NCBI GenBank assembly: GCA_963691705.1
Contig: OY829537.1
Location: forward strand, 40,985,514 to 41,049,513
Direction of reading: 5' to 3'
DNA from: Viola odorata
Lineage: Eukaryota; Streptophyta; Magnoliopsida; Malpighiales; Violaceae
DNA: 64,000 nucleotides
Position numbers and translations under genes: made by a program. Positions within the stretch are counted from its first letter, which is position 1; the number at the start of each line of letters is the position of its first letter. Positions 9,803 through 22,300 of this stretch are shown here, one piece after another. The notes beneath the pieces are model-generated. The model saw only the letters and a program-made list of their open reading frames with translations. It made no database searches and was not told the DNA's origin.

Positions 9803-12800
9803 TACTACAAAAAAACTGCAATTTCCATCGCAAACTTTTCCGACCGAATGTCCGTCGAAAATATCAACATATTTTGAATGTATGGCGACCAAAATTTCAA
9901 GCTATTCTGACAATACGTTAAATCTATTGCGGCCATAACTCTTCGTTGTTATATGTTTCCAACCAAATGTCTGTTGAAACTATCAAGATATTTTGAAGTT
10001 GTGGCAACAATTATTTCAAGCTATCCCCACAATCCAATGAATCTATTGCGCGCGACAATTCTTCGTTGCTATATGTTTTCCACTGAGACTCCGTCGAAAA
10101 TATCAAGGTAATTTGAAGCTATCGCGGCTAAAATGCGCATCGACAGTGACAAACAAATTTTGTCGCAAAATGCTTTTAACCGAAATTCGGTCAAAAATTA
10201 TCCCAATTGAAAATTTTCATGCAGAAAAGCTTTCAGACCGAAGTTCGGTCGAAAACATTTTCGGTTGGAAAATATTTTCGACCGAGTTTCGGTCAAAATT
10301 ATTTTAGTTTGCTACGGAAAAGCATTTCCTCCCAAAAAAGCTTTCTGACCGAATTTTGATCGAAAATGTTTCCGGTAGAAAATTGTTCCGGTTGAAAAAA
10401 ATTCCGGTTATAAAATTTTCCCGACCGAAATTCGGTAGAAAATATCAAGATTTTGGGATAGACAAATATTCCGTCGCAAAATATTTTCGACCAATGTTCG
10501 ATCCCAAATGTTTCCGGAAAATATTTTTTGCGGTGGAAATATTTCAGACCGAGCTTCGGTCAAAATTTTTTTAGTTTGCTACGGAAAAGCATTCCCTCGC
10601 AAAATAGCTTTCCGACCGAATTTTGATCGAAAATGTTTCCGGTAGAAAATTGTTCCGGCTAAAAAAAATTCCGGTTATAAAATTTTCCCGACCGAAATTC
10701 GGTAGAAAATATCAAGATTTTGGGATAGACAAATATTCCGTCGCAAAATATTTTCGACCAATGTTCGGTCCCAAATGTTTCCGGAAAATATTTTTTGCGG
10801 TGGAAATATTTCAGACCGAGCTTCGGTCAAAAATGTTTTAATTTCCGACAGACAAATTGTGCATCAAAAATTTCAAATTTTTATTTTTTTAATATTATCC
10901 AACATTTAGTAAAGAATTTTTATTTAATTTTATGATTTAATATTTAATAATAATAAATTATATGAGGAGTAATTGAAATAAATGACTTTAGAAGCATTCA
11001 ATGTAATTCTCTTAAATAAAATAAAAATATATATTTACAAGCAATTTCCACGAATCATATATATGAAGACTTAATAATAAGGAATTTCAATCGAAAGTAA
11101 ATAAGTACATTACAATAAATTGGTACAAGGGTCAAAATAAGATTTAAAGCCATTACATCAACTTTCTAAGTAAAAAATGAAAACCACTCAACCATTATTC
11201 ATCAACTCGGCTTGCAATTCCTGCAGCTTCCTACCGCACTCCTCATCAGTTTGTTTCTGCTTATGTATGAAAACACCAAATATTAGCTTTCAAACCAAAA
11301 GGAACTTCGATTGAAAGTAAATTGTTATTATTCACAAAATTGATCCTATCGTAGGGACTAATCTGCAAACGCTAAATGTTTTAGGACTAAACTTCACCAT
11401 CTCCATAACTCTAGGGACTAAACTATAATTAATTTCCTACAAAATTTTCGTGAATTTCTAGAATCATTTCCTACATCACCGACCTACAACAACACATAAA
11501 TTTACCACTTATTTAGTTTGACACACATATTTCGCATGAATTCCTACTATATGTATACCAATCATCAATTTCACAACAAGAACACAACCCATGTATAAGA
11601 GAAAAATTAAGATCTAGTTACCTCATAAGAGAGAGGTCATTGTCACCGGCTAGAGATGAGGGAGAGAGATTTCCGGAGATGAGAGCTAGAGAGAAGAGAC
11701 AGAGAGATAAATAAAAATAAATTGATAAGCAATTTTTCAATTTGACACCAAGAGCGTACAACCCATATAAGAGAAGAATTAGGTAGGATGTCTTGATTAC
11801 TTACCTCATAAGAGATCGAGGTCGTTGTCATCGTCCGGTGATGAGAAAGAGAGGAGTCCGGAGATGAGAGCTAGAGAGGAGAGATAGAGATAGAGAGAGG
11901 TAAGAAAAAATGGGTTGTGCGGTGGCTGTGTGAGCTTAAACAAGCTCAACTTTCCGATAGAACTTGCTACTGATATTCCGTCAGAAAAGTGTTGGGAGGA
12001 AAATTTGATTTTTGCCAAATTTTAGCTCGTTGTCCTAGCGGCAAGTCCCAATTTTGGCTGACCATTCCGACGGAAAATTGGTCGAAAAGTTCGTCGGAAA
12101 CTTTTTGGGTGGGAAATTTGATTTTAGCCAAATTTTGGCTCGCTGCACTGGCGGAAAGTTCCAATTTTGACTCAAAATTCTAACGAAAATGCAGTTAGAC
12201 AATCCGTCGAAAATATTTGGAGGATAACATTTCACATAAAAATTACTTCCTCGATATCGAAGATCAACCACCGCACATATTCGGCGAGCATATTTGAGAT
12301 TATCATACCCAAAGACAGTGCTGATTGGTATCCAATTTATTTACATACCAATCACCACTACATAAGGGTAAGACCTCGAATACACATATCAAATATACTC
12401 AGTGGTCAGACTATGATAGCAAAGAAATAACAGATGTTCATTTTAGAGGACTTGAATGTATATAAAGGCCATTTTTGCGCCTTTCCCGGCCGATATGGTA
12501 TATTTGACATAATTTTTGATAGCAATTCGGTCAAAAATGTTTGAACAGTTGCGATGGAATTCCATCAAAACATAAATAGTGCGCAAAATTGAACCTATTT
12601 TAAAATTGTATCCCCAATATCGAACAATGACCGCAGCGTACTTATTCATAATCATTCTTCAAGATAGACACGTCCTAAACAATGATCCTAAATACGAATG
12701 CAGGATTTGTGGGGTCATTGTGCTTTCATATCAAGGATACAATTCATGTTTAGATTTCGTCAAACCTTTCTATATCAAGGATCATTTCCGACGGAAATTC

Positions 12801-12972
12801 GGTCGCAAATTTCCTCAAAAAATATTCGGGGGATATAAATAAACAGTTTGATAAGGTAAAATGAACCCTCTTGCACTTGCTTTATTTACAGTGAATAATT
12901 AATTTAAATGCTAGAATACAAACTAATTAATTAACTATACTAAAAAGGTTAAAAAATAATTAATTTACATTA
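9803..12972 (-). repeat. Left arm of the CACTA structure (subterminal region)
   Basis: Non-coding 3' subterminal region packed with short palindromic motifs such as accgaaattcggt and gaccgagcttcggtc, the expected binding sites for a CACTA-encoded DNA-binding protein. Blocks at 11300-11560, 11640-11930, 12580-12790 and 12841-12972 occur in reverse complement on the right arm at about 54165-54360, 53690-53770, 53155-53305 and 52098-52230. Short ORFs here are repeat translations and were not annotated. Confidence 0.8.
10279..10840 (+). repeat. 267-bp tandem duplication in the left subterminal region
   Basis: Two near-identical units start at about 10279 and 10546, and a partial third starts at about 10813. 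Each has agtttgctacggaaaagcat, ccggaaaatattttttgcgg and several accga...tcggt palindromes. The few differences imply a recent duplication. Confidence 0.85.
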
Positions 12973-13206
12973 TCACGATCCAAAATCGTCCTCTGTATCC
13001 TCCCCATCATCGTCATCGTCATCATTAGGAGGCCTAGGTAGATCTTGGACCCTTCGTTGCCAGTCGAACTCTTCCCACACCATCACTATCTGTTGAGCTA
13101 TTTGGGAAGCCATATCTTGGACTTGTCATTTTGATGTTACTTTTTGTTTTTTCCCCTTCCGTAAAACCATGCCGTTTTGATCGAATGTCTTTAGCCAGTC
13201 GGTCTA
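12973..13206 (-). pseudogene. CACTA second-ORF terminal exon (acidic tail)
   Basis: On the minus strand a frame enters after a splice-acceptor-like AG near 13203, reads WLKTFDQNGMVLRKGKKQK, meets an in-frame TGA, then runs through a Gln-rich segment and VQDLPRPPN followed by an aspartate-rich tail to TGA at 12973-12975. A basic stretch, coiled Gln-rich part and acidic end are typical of the plant En/Spm (Ptta-like) companion protein that binds subterminal repeats. The same tail is encoded in opposite orientation at 52030-52097. The rest of the gene was not found here. Confidence 0.6.
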
Positions 13207-13449
13207 ATTTTTAAAACACTATTGTTAATTGTTTATTTATTTAAAACACTAATATCAATGTATAGCTCCAGACGAAGTACAATTCAGATTACAAAGGCTA
13301 ATGAATTTTATTTATTTATTTACGATAAAGAAGACGTTTACATATACACACTTTAGTTAATTATAATGTGTTTAGAAACAAAGTCATCCAATATAATCTT
13401 CATCATCGTCGTCGTCATCCATACTACTAGAATCTAATTTGTCGCCATT

Positions 13450-15851
13450 AGCCTCAATATCCTCATAAGCTTCATTTTATGTCATTAGTCGCTATAAGAT
13501 CATTAGGTTGAACTTCTTCATATTGGCTGGAGTCGACGAGGACAAATTGAATGTCATCCATAATAATAGGCACCAGACTAGGGGGATTAACTGATTCAGA
13601 TTGAAAAACCTCATCAACATCATCAGATTCATTAGCCTCTGTAATCAGATTGTACTTCATGGAGCTATGTTGGACACTGATAGCCATCCTTGTGTCTCCC
13701 TTGACTTTGATGGGTATGTAACATACCAAATTTGCCGACACTACTAAGCATACACGAATGAATTTGTATCCATCCACTTGTCCTCACGAACCTCAATGAT
13801 GTTATGGGTTGGGTCTACCCTAACAACATCAAACCAATCACATTTGAACGAAATAATTTTTTTGGCCATGCCGGCGTAGGGAATTTCCAAGATCTCTCTT
13901 ATGATGCCAAAGTAGTCTCTGTCAAACTCATTGTAACATCCACTTTTCACACAAACACCACTATTTTGAGATTTTCTCTCACCTCCATAACTTGATGTGT
14001 GAAACTTGTACCCATTTAGTAGATACCCGTTGTGCGATGGTACTTCTAACGAAGGACCGAGACTTAAATCATGTACATTTTGGCTCTCATATTAAACCTT
14101 AAAGTAATTGGAAGAAGATATTAAAGGAAGTCTTATATGTTGCGATAAACTTAATTTGTGTATAATACTCATGATTTGGGAGCCATCTTACTAGTTCGGC
14201 ATCGCGGGCACGCTCGAGATCGAGGTCATTGATCTAGGGGTTTTCTCGTCGTTTCTCTTGGTAGTATTGCCTAAGAGAAGAGAGAATTATCTTAAATCAC
14301 CCTTATACAAACTTGTAATCCGAGAGAGATTGCTCGTGTACTTACTCAATTAATGGTTCGACTGCATCGCAATTAATCAAAATGTAGAGCGTAGCTTGGT
14401 TTTGTTCCTCATCTATCAACCACCTCCTCCACCCATATCCACGTAATGGTTTATCGGGTTTTTGAAATATGCTCAAACCCTCGGTCCTTTGGACTTGTCC
14501 ACCGTCATCATTTCTAGGCCTACGGTTGAGCTTGGTGGGGACATTAAATCCTAAATAGATGGAACAAACGGTCGTAATTTCTTGAGTGGCATACGCCTCC
14601 GCAATTAATCCCTCGACTGCAACCATATTCTTAACTTTTTTTTCCAAATCGTGCAATAGCCTAAGAAGTGAAGACTATATAAGCGTCTATACCGTGATAA
14701 AAATTTCAAATACAATGACATCATATACGTATTAATTATCTCTTGTAGGGGTACATCCAATAAAATTGCATGAGCCCACCAATCTTTGCCTCGTAAGGTA
14801 AGTGGATCGGCAAGTGCTCCATGGAATTAAAGAATGTTAGGGGAAAATTTTGTTCAAGCTTACAAATGGTCTCATCTATGTTCTTCTCCCACACCTCCAT
14901 GTCCTCAACCCTTAGAGTCTTAGAGCATAAATCCCGAAACATGTGAGATAACTCAGTTATTGCTTCCCACACAGGTGTCGGGACCATACCACGAAGTGCG
15001 ATTGGTAACACTCATAGCATGAACACATGACAGTCATGACTCTTCATGGAGTAGAATTGGTCTTCTAAAGGTTCACCAGCCGCTGAAGATTTGATGCATA
15101 CTCATCAAGGAACTTCAATGTCTGCAGTCACTCACAAAATAGTTGTCTTTGTTGGCTTGATAAAGCGTACGTCGCCTTAGGCTTCACCACATTTTTACCA
15201 CTACAAGAAGTTTTTAAGTGCAAGTTTGGTTAGCTACAGATTTCACGCAAGTCCAATCGAGCCTACGCATTTTGTCTTCCCTAGAACATCCATCATTATG
15301 TAGAAGATGTTATCAAACACATTCTTATCAATATGCATCACATCCAAATTATGACGAATTAGATTGGTCTTCCAATAAGGCAATTCCTAAAATATACTCC
15401 GTTTGAACCAATGGTGTGTTTCACCATAACCGGGCATTACATTAGGTGAAAAGTTTCCATACACATTCTGGTAGTGCGGCCACCTCTTCCCACACTTCCT
15501 CACCACTTTAAAAATAAGGCGGGGGCCTCTCCTAGATCCTATTCCTCCTTAAACTATTCGCTCTATGATGATACTCGTGGTCAAGAGGTAGAAATTTTTG
15601 ATGATAATCAAACCAGCTAGCCTTTTTAATATGCTGAAGTGCAAATCCTTTTGTTTGGTGCCCGCAATATGGACATGCCAAATACCCTTTCGTGCTCCTG
15701 GACCGAATGGATTAAACTCGTCCGTACATAATGATAGCCTCACATTTCTGGAATCACTTACGAAATCTGGATGGATGCGATCAAAATGTATCCACGCCTC
15801 AGCATGTGACGGGTGAGACATAGTCCCGGGTTCAGGATTAGAGTTGGCATG
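13450..15851 (-). pseudogene. tnp2: CACTA transposase (Tnp2/TNPD family), broken and cut by LTR insertion
   Basis: Pieces in order on the minus strand: a Tnp2 segment with HPSHAEAWIHFDR, RNVRLSLCTDEFNPFGPG and CPYCGHQTKGFALQHI (15851-15540); KSHDCHVFM then LPIALRGMVP, FRDLCSKTLRVEDMEVW and LEQNFPLTFFNSMEHLPIHL of DUF4218 (to ~14736); a KNMVAVEGLIAEAY segment (14656-14342); and the DUF4216 part with YFGIIREILEIPY and KCDWFDVVRVDPTHNIIEV (13950-13472). Stops and frameshifts separate the pieces. The 5' part is missing because element A's LTR begins at 15852, inside the Tnp2 domain, and the continuation is not found beyond the gypsy cluster. Confidence 0.9.
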
Positions 15852-16420
15852 TGATAACAATACGCTTAACGACAAGGGTATTTTCATCTCATACCCCGCG
15901 GGGAGAGAAAAGGGTTGCTATTCCTACCGTCACGGCAGCACCGAGGCTACCATCTCTCCCTAGGAGATTGACACCGGGATGGTCGACGTCAACGGGAGGG
16001 TCCCGCACGACACTTTGTGATGACCAAAGGCGCTATCCCATCCCAGTGTAAACTGAGCGTATTGAGAAGAACGTAGCCGTTACCTTGCCTAGGTAACGGC
16101 TACCCCCACACCTAACGCCACAATGGAATATCGCACCATGGGAGAACTATAACCCCTGATGGGAGCGATAGCCCATAGTAATCCAAACTACGCAGAAATG
16201 CTCCTTTTCGCCTATAAATACCTCCCCCACGAAGGAGGAAGGTAAGTAGAATTTGCTGGCCCAAGCTCTGCCATTCTTACCACTTATACTAACTTAAGCA
16301 TCGGAGTGTTTACGCCGGAAACCCCGTCCGGCGTCTTGCAGGTACATCGGACCACCGTGGACACTGAATCCGAGGAGCCCTTTCACCTTCTACCCTTCGG
16401 CAGCAGACAAATTCTTATCA
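15852..16420 (+). repeat. 5' LTR of element A (569 bp)
   Basis: Starts TGATAACAATACGC and ends TTCTTATCA, followed by aattggtgctttcattgagagc at the primer-binding position. It matches 41739-42321 over its whole length and more distantly the 557-bp LTRs of B. The 5 bases before it (gcatg) are CACTA transposase sequence. Confidence 0.9.
16212..16220 (+). promoter_or_regulatory. LTR TATA box (element A)
   Basis: cTATAAATA, conserved at the same LTR position in all four copies (16212, 17849, 31989, 42113). A GC-rich hairpin (gccgga...tccggc type) lies ~100 bases downstream and could belong to the R/U5 region. Confidence 0.7.
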
Positions 16421-16506
16421 AATTGGTGCTTTCATTGAGAGCTTTGGTTCTATTAAGTGAGCATCCTTAATAACCAAGCTCCATTCTTCCCGAAGCTCGA
16501 AGGATT

Positions 16507-17501
16507 ATGGCTTCAGATTCAGATCCCGTGCCGTCCCAATCCTCCAGCATCCCGTTCACCACTCGCCGACAATTTTTTCCTTTCGCTACTTCGGATACTT
16601 CTACTGCAATGCAAGAGATCACCATAGGGGGATTAGATCCTCCCTTTAGACAAGTGACAGAAACATCTGCATTCCAGATTTGTTCCCCCTTTTCCTAGAT
16701 AGCGGGACCCAGCTATTCTACCCCCCAAGCGAGGGGATCCGTGGTAGGTGATGCAGACAACCCTCTCATGAACTCAATAGCGGCCCTCCAAGCCCAATTG
16801 GATCAGCTGACAGAATTGGCTACTGGGTTTACGCCTCATGTCTCAGGACCCGGTGTGTCCTCCCAGATAGTTTTCACTCCGTCTATTGTCAATGAGCGAC
16901 CGTTGTCACCGCGGCAATCCAGAGGGTTTCCGTTTTCCTTACCCTTGTCATCGGCCCCCATGAATGTCCTGCAACTTGCACATGGACATGTCGAACCTTC
17001 TGGGCAATATAGGAGAGAAATCCCTATCCCTGAAGAAGGCCGCCGGTATGATGAATATAGAGAACATTGGGATGACAGGCGAGATGAGATGTTCAGAGAA
17101 CCATCTCCTAGATACAGTGACAGATCAAGCAGCAGGAGGCGTCAGACTCGAACGCCAAGAAGCCGCAGCCGATCTCCCAGGCGGCATCGTGAATATGACC
17201 CTCAGAACCCAAGATACAATGTCAAAAATCCTCCTCCGCATCGACCTCATGGAGTCCCTGACGGTAACGCTGGTCACCCGTTCAGTTACCGCGTGAGGCA
17301 TCACAGGGTCCATCGACATGTAAAACTCCCTACAGAATCATATGATGGCACGAAAGACCCTATTTCTCACCTTAATAAGGTGAAAGACTTTGTGCAGTTC
17401 CAAACCCGTAGTGATGTCGCGCTATGCCAAATTTTCATCATGACACTGTCAGGAGTGGCACGTCTCTGGTTCGAGGGACTCCTAGCCGGATCTATTGATA
17501 A
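16507..17501 (+). pseudogene. gag: Gag of element A, N-terminal two thirds
   Basis: The frame opens with ATG at 16507 (MASDSDPVPSQSS), hits TAG at 16696, and continues in the same frame through MNSIAALQAQLDQLTELA, an Arg/Ser-rich segment (SSSRRRQTRTPRSRSRSP), then the gag core (HRHVKLPTESYDGTKDP, LNKVKDFVQFQT, LSGVARLWFEG). It stops at 17501 where element B is inserted; the next codons resume at 32199. Element C has CAA at the site of the TAG, so the stop is a mutation in this copy. Confidence 0.9.
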
Positions 17502-18058
17502 TGATAACAATCCGCCTATCGGCAAGGGCATTTTCGTCTTACACCCTGAGAAGAGAGTGCAACTACTGTTCCTACCGCACAGACAGCATCAAGGCTATCG
17601 CCTCCCTCTATGTGACTAACGCTGGGATGGTCGACATCAGCGGGGGGGTCTTACACTCAACGCAGTTATAACAGACGACGCTACACCATCCTAGTCCAAG
17701 ACAAGCTTCTCGTTTGGGGTATAGGCATTGCCTCACATAGGTAACACCTACCCCGATAGCTCACTCCACCAACGGGGAATTCTAACCCCCTCCAACGGGA
17801 GCGTTAGCCCCTTATGATCCAGATCACTCAGAAATACTCCATTTTCATCTATAAATACTTCCCCCACAAAGGAGGAAGGTAAGTACGAATTACTAGCCCA
17901 AGCTCTGCCAAATTCACTACACATACTGACTTAAGCATTGGAGTGTTTCCGCCGGAGACCCCCTCCGGCGTATTGCAGGTACTGCGGACCGTCGTGGGCA
18001 CTGATCTGAGAGGACCAATTTCTCCATATATCCTTCAGCAGAAGACAAATTCTTATCA
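17502..18058 (+). repeat. 5' LTR of element B (557 bp)
   Basis: Begins TGATAACAATCCGCC, ends TTCTTATCA, and is followed by aattggtgctttcattgagag. Same length as the 3' LTR at 31642. Contains the TATA box at 17849-17857. Confidence 0.95.
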
Positions 18059-18123
18059 AATTGGTGCTTTCATTGAGAGTGTTGGTTCTATTAAGTGAGC
18101 ATCCTTAATAACCAAGCTCGCGC

Positions 18124-19398
18124 GTGGACCTGTTGAACATTCTGGACAATACAGGGGAGAAATCCCTATCCCTGAGGCAGCCCGCCGACGTGATGAGTAC
18201 AGAGAACACTGGGATGATCGGCGAGGGGAGATATTCCGAGAACAATCTCCTAGATACAGTGAGAGATCTAGCAGCAGAGGTCGACGAGCTAGAACTCCAA
18301 GAAGCCGCAGCCGATCTCCTAGGCGGCATCAAGAATATGACCCTCAGAATCCCAGATATGACGTTGAAATTCCACCCCCATCCGTTCAGTTACCGTGTCA
18401 GGCACCACAGGGTCCATCGGCATGTGAAACTCCCTGCAGAATCATATGATGGCACGAAAGATCCCATTTCTCACCTCAATAAGGTGAAAGACTTTGTGCA
18501 ATTCCAAACCCGCAGTGATGCTGCATTATGTCAGATCTTCGTAATGACGCTGTCAGGAGTGGCACGTCTTTGGTTTGAGGGACTCCCGGCCGGGTCTATT
18601 GATAATTTTTCTCAACTGGAAGAAAAATTCAAAAGTCGGTTTAGCACGGCTATTCCTATCAGGAAGTCAGCAGCTGCACTATTCGATATTCATCGAAAAC
18701 CGCAAGAATCATTGAATGACTTTTTAGGTCGATTTGATCTTGAAATGTCCCTAACGCCAGGGGTCACTATTGATTTTGCGATCGAGGCCCTGAAACGTAA
18801 TTGTCGATACGGAAAATTGAGAGACACGTTAACGGTGGACCCGCCGTTAACCCTGGATGCGTTGAGGCTAAAAGCGCATAATTATGCGAGGATGGAAGAG
18901 GAGGAAAATAGGGAATGGATCCGAAACATGCCAACGGACCCATACTTGGCCCCTAACGCCCCGCATAGCAGCGCCCCTGACACGCAACCCACTGATGATC
19001 ATGGACAACGAAAAGAGCATACTGCCAAGGCCTCTAACCAGCAGAGAGGCAATTTCTCGAAAGGAAGACCCAGAGGGTCCCCCACTCGGAAACAAGCAGA
19101 TCCGCCAAAGGGCCGGATATATGATCCTGACCTTCCATCTCTTATACTCCCAAGGGCGGAAATCCTAGCGATAGTCCAACAGCGAAATCTGCCCATTCGA
19201 TACCCAGCTCCTGTGAAGCCAAGAGTGGTCATGGGGGGAAGGGAAAACGCGTATTGCAAGTTCCATAAGGTCAAGGGACATTCGACAGATGTATGCAGAG
19301 AACTGAAATTGGCCATAGAGCGATTGGTCGAAGAGGGCTACCTTAGAGAATTTGCCACCAAGGCAAGAGAAGGGCCAGGAACAACCCAACTGGAATGA
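18124..19398 (+). CDS. gag: Gag of element B, internally deleted
   Basis: A 424-codon frame. Residues 1-~80 are the Arg/Ser-rich gag segment read in a shifted frame, the product of a deletion just after the leader (relative to elements A and C the first ~160 gag codons are lost) and a second small deletion near 18375 that puts the rest back in frame. From HPFSYRVRHHRVHRHVKLP on it is genuine: the gag core with LSGVARLWFEGL and LNDFLGRFDLEMS, a charged linker, and a zinc knuckle CKFHKVKGHSTDVC near residue 378. One G is missing near 19373 compared with A, which brings in the TGA at 19396; in A and C gag runs on into protease in one frame. Confidence 0.85.
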   Translation: MDLLNILDNTGEKSLSLRQPADVMSTENTGMIGEGRYSENNLLDTVRDLAAEVDELELQEAAADLLGGIKNMTLRIPDMTLKFHPHPFSYRVRHHRVHRHVKLPAESYDGTKDPISHLNKVKDFVQFQTRSDAALCQIFVMTLSGVARLWFEGLPAGSIDNFSQLEEKFKSRFSTAIPIRKSAAALFDIHRKPQESLNDFLGRFDLEMSLTPGVTIDFAIEALKRNCRYGKLRDTLTVDPPLTLDALRLKAHNYARMEEEENREWIRNMPTDPYLAPNAPHSSAPDTQPTDDHGQRKEHTAKASNQQRGNFSKGRPRGSPTRKQADPPKGRIYDPDLPSLILPRAEILAIVQQRNLPIRYPAPVKPRVVMGGRENAYCKFHKVKGHSTDVCRELKLAIERLVEEGYLREFATKAREGPGTTQLE

Positions 19399-22300
19399 CA
19401 ACTGATCAGAGGCAAACGCCTTCACATGCCACGGGGGCTAACGTAATTCCCCTTGGACAAAATAGAGAAGCTCTCGTTGTTCATAGCGATCAGATGCCTA
19501 TGATTAATATCATCACCGGGGGAACACCCTACTTCGAGGAGGCCATGCCACAAACGGCCAATCCTGGGGGAAAGCGCAAGCGAGAGAACGCGCAGGTAAA
19601 AATTGAGGCGATCACTGCCTTAGATAGAATGATATTGTCCTTCTCAGAAGAAGACGAAAAAGGCATTGTTTTCCCACATAACGACGCATTGGTAGTAACA
19701 CCCGTCATTGGAAGTCACGGGGTGAGAAGAACCCTTGTCGACAACGGGAGCGCGGTAAATCTATTTTCGTTGGAAGCATACAACTTGATGAAACGCCCTG
19801 ACGGCGAGCTAGCGCCATGCATGAGGCCAATTATTGGGATTGATGGGGTACCGATTCCGGTAGCCGGAATAACATCCTTGCCAGTGTACTTCCGAGAAGA
19901 CACCTCCAAGCGATCTGAAGAGCTATTATTCCTGGTCGTGGACCTAACGTTACCATATAACGCCATACTGGGGCGACCGTTCCTCAATCGTTTCGGGGCA
20001 GCGATATCCCAAAAACACCTGCGGAAGAAATACCCCTCGTGGGACGGCGTGGTCTCAATCAAAGGAGACCAGAAACTGGCAGCTGAGTGTTATTCACTTA
20101 TGACTCAAAGGAGTTGTGACCGCTACGTTTGCGTGGCAGACAATCCTTTCGACGATAAAGAAGAAAAATGCACTCAGCCGCTAGATCAGATGATGTCAAT
20201 GCCTATCGGTGGGGACAGTGAAGCGAATCTCTTGGTCAGTGAGAAACTGAGCCCCGAAGAGAACGTGCAACTAACCCGGCTGTTAAGAAAATGCAAGGGA
20301 GAATTCGCATGGAAACCAGCGGACATGCCCGGAATCTCGCAAGAAATTGCGGAATATCGACTAAACGTTAGCCCTGATGCCAAGCCTATTCAGCAGAAAC
20401 GACGTGCTTTTTCATCAGGTAAAGTAGCAGCTATCGAGAAAGAGTTACTAAAACTCATGGATGCGGGGTTCATCCGAGAAGTCCAATACCTAACCTGGCT
20501 AGCTAACCCGGTGTTAGTTCCAAAGCCTAACGGAGATTGGCGCATGTGCATCGATTTCACCGATCTAAATAATGCTTGTCCCAAAGATTGCTATCCCCTT
20601 CCTCGAATTGATCAGCTGGTCGACCAAACTGCTGGATACGTTTATTTAAGCTCCCTAGATGCCAACTTCGGGCATCACCAAATCCCTATGGCCATAGAAG
20701 ATGAAGAAAAAACTGCCTTCATCACCCCTAGGGCTACATATTGCTACACCGCAATGCCGTTCGGGCTGAAGAATGCCGGGGCAACGTTCCAGCGCATGGC
20801 GAATAAGGTTTTCGAAAAGCAAATCGGGAAAAATGTAGAGGCTTACGTGGACGATATCCTGATCAAAACTCGAAGCTTCAAAGACCACCTTGCTGACTTG
20901 GAAGAAGTTTTCAATGTGATGAAAAAGTACAAAATGAAGCTGAATCCACGAAAGTGTATGTTCGCATTCCAAACGGGAAAATTCTTGGGCTACGTGGTCA
21001 GCCAGAAGGGTATCCAGCCCAACCCTTCAAAGATAAAGGCCATTCAGGACATGATATCCCCTCGGACCGTCAAAGAAATACAGAAGCTCACCGGCCGCAT
21101 CATCGCGTTAGGACGGTTCACATCCAAGCAAGGCGAGAGATGCTTGCCTTTTTTCAAGGTCATTCGAAACAAGGCCCCATTCAGGTGGACAGAGGAATGT
21201 GAAAATGCGTTTGCAGGGCTGAAATCTTACTTGTCATCCGATCTAGTGCTAACGAGGCCTGAGTCCGGCGATGAGCTATTTCTATACTTGGGAGTAGCTG
21301 ACGAGGTAGTCAGCGCCGTCCTTGTGCGAAGTAAAGGGCATGTACACCGCCCTGTATTTTTTGTGAGTCACATATTGAAAGATGTTGAGCTGCGATACGC
21401 TCGCATCGAGAAGATAGCGCTTGCCCTAATACAGGCAACGCGAAAGATGGACCGATACTTCCAAGCCCACCCTGTCACTGTGCTCACTGATCAGCCGCTG
21501 AGAAAAATCTTTAGAAAGCCTGAGTCTTCAGGGAGGATGTTGATCTGGGCAATCGAGCTCGAACAATACGGGCTGCAGTACAAAGCTAGACCGGCAATTA
21601 AAGCCCAAGCGTTAGCAGACTTCATAGCGGAATGCACATTCACCAAAGATGCGTCGGCAGACCTGTCAGAGGAAGAACTAGAAAATTCATGCCTACAGTT
21701 CCCGGAAACGTTAGCGGACTCATGGGTTATTCATGTGGACGGAGTAAAAAATCAAGAGCTAGCAGGTGCAGGTGTTTTCCTGGTGGGACCAGACGGCATG
21801 GAAATGCGATACGCCATCAGAATCCTGCAGCCGTTATCCAACAATGCCGCTGAATACGAAGCGCTGCTGGCAGGACTCAGAATTGGAAACAGCTTCTCCG
21901 TCGAAGTCGCTACTGTTGCGGAGGAGGAATGCGGCTTGCGCCTAAAAATACGAGGAGACTCTAAATTGATAATGGATCAAATCCTAGGAAACTCCCAAGC
22001 CCGAGAACCCATCATGATTCAATACTTGGCCAAAGTAAAGCGTGAGCTGTCGGAGATGCAGAAAAAAGGCACTCGGGTCACCTTTGAACATATCCCCAGA
22101 GAAAATAATGAAGAGGCTGATAGCCTCGCCAAGATGACAGCCGTGGAAGCCTCCATACCCAACGAAGTGCACTACGGGGAGTTATCCACACCCTCTTTCA
22201 TGGAAGAGCAAGCATCGTTTTGTGTGGAGGAAATAGAAAATGACTGGAGAATCCCAGTGGTAGAATATCTGAAACATGATAGGCTGCCGGAAGAAATTAC

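Noticed and set aside
10113..12842. Several 60-100-codon frames in the CACTA arms (also 53326-55754)
   Set aside because: They translate subterminal repeats; the same phrases recur in many frames and on both strands.
16242..16341. A possible 100-base intron in the LTR: GTAAGTA donor and TTGCAG acceptor kept in A and B LTRs
   Set aside because: The donor lies only ~30 bases after the TATA box, at or before the expected transcription start, so a transcript from this LTR would not contain it.
19395..19398. ATGA overlap of gag stop and pol start in element B as a translational coupling signal
   Set aside because: Elements A and C lack the overlap and read gag into protease in one frame; in B it follows a 1-base deletion.
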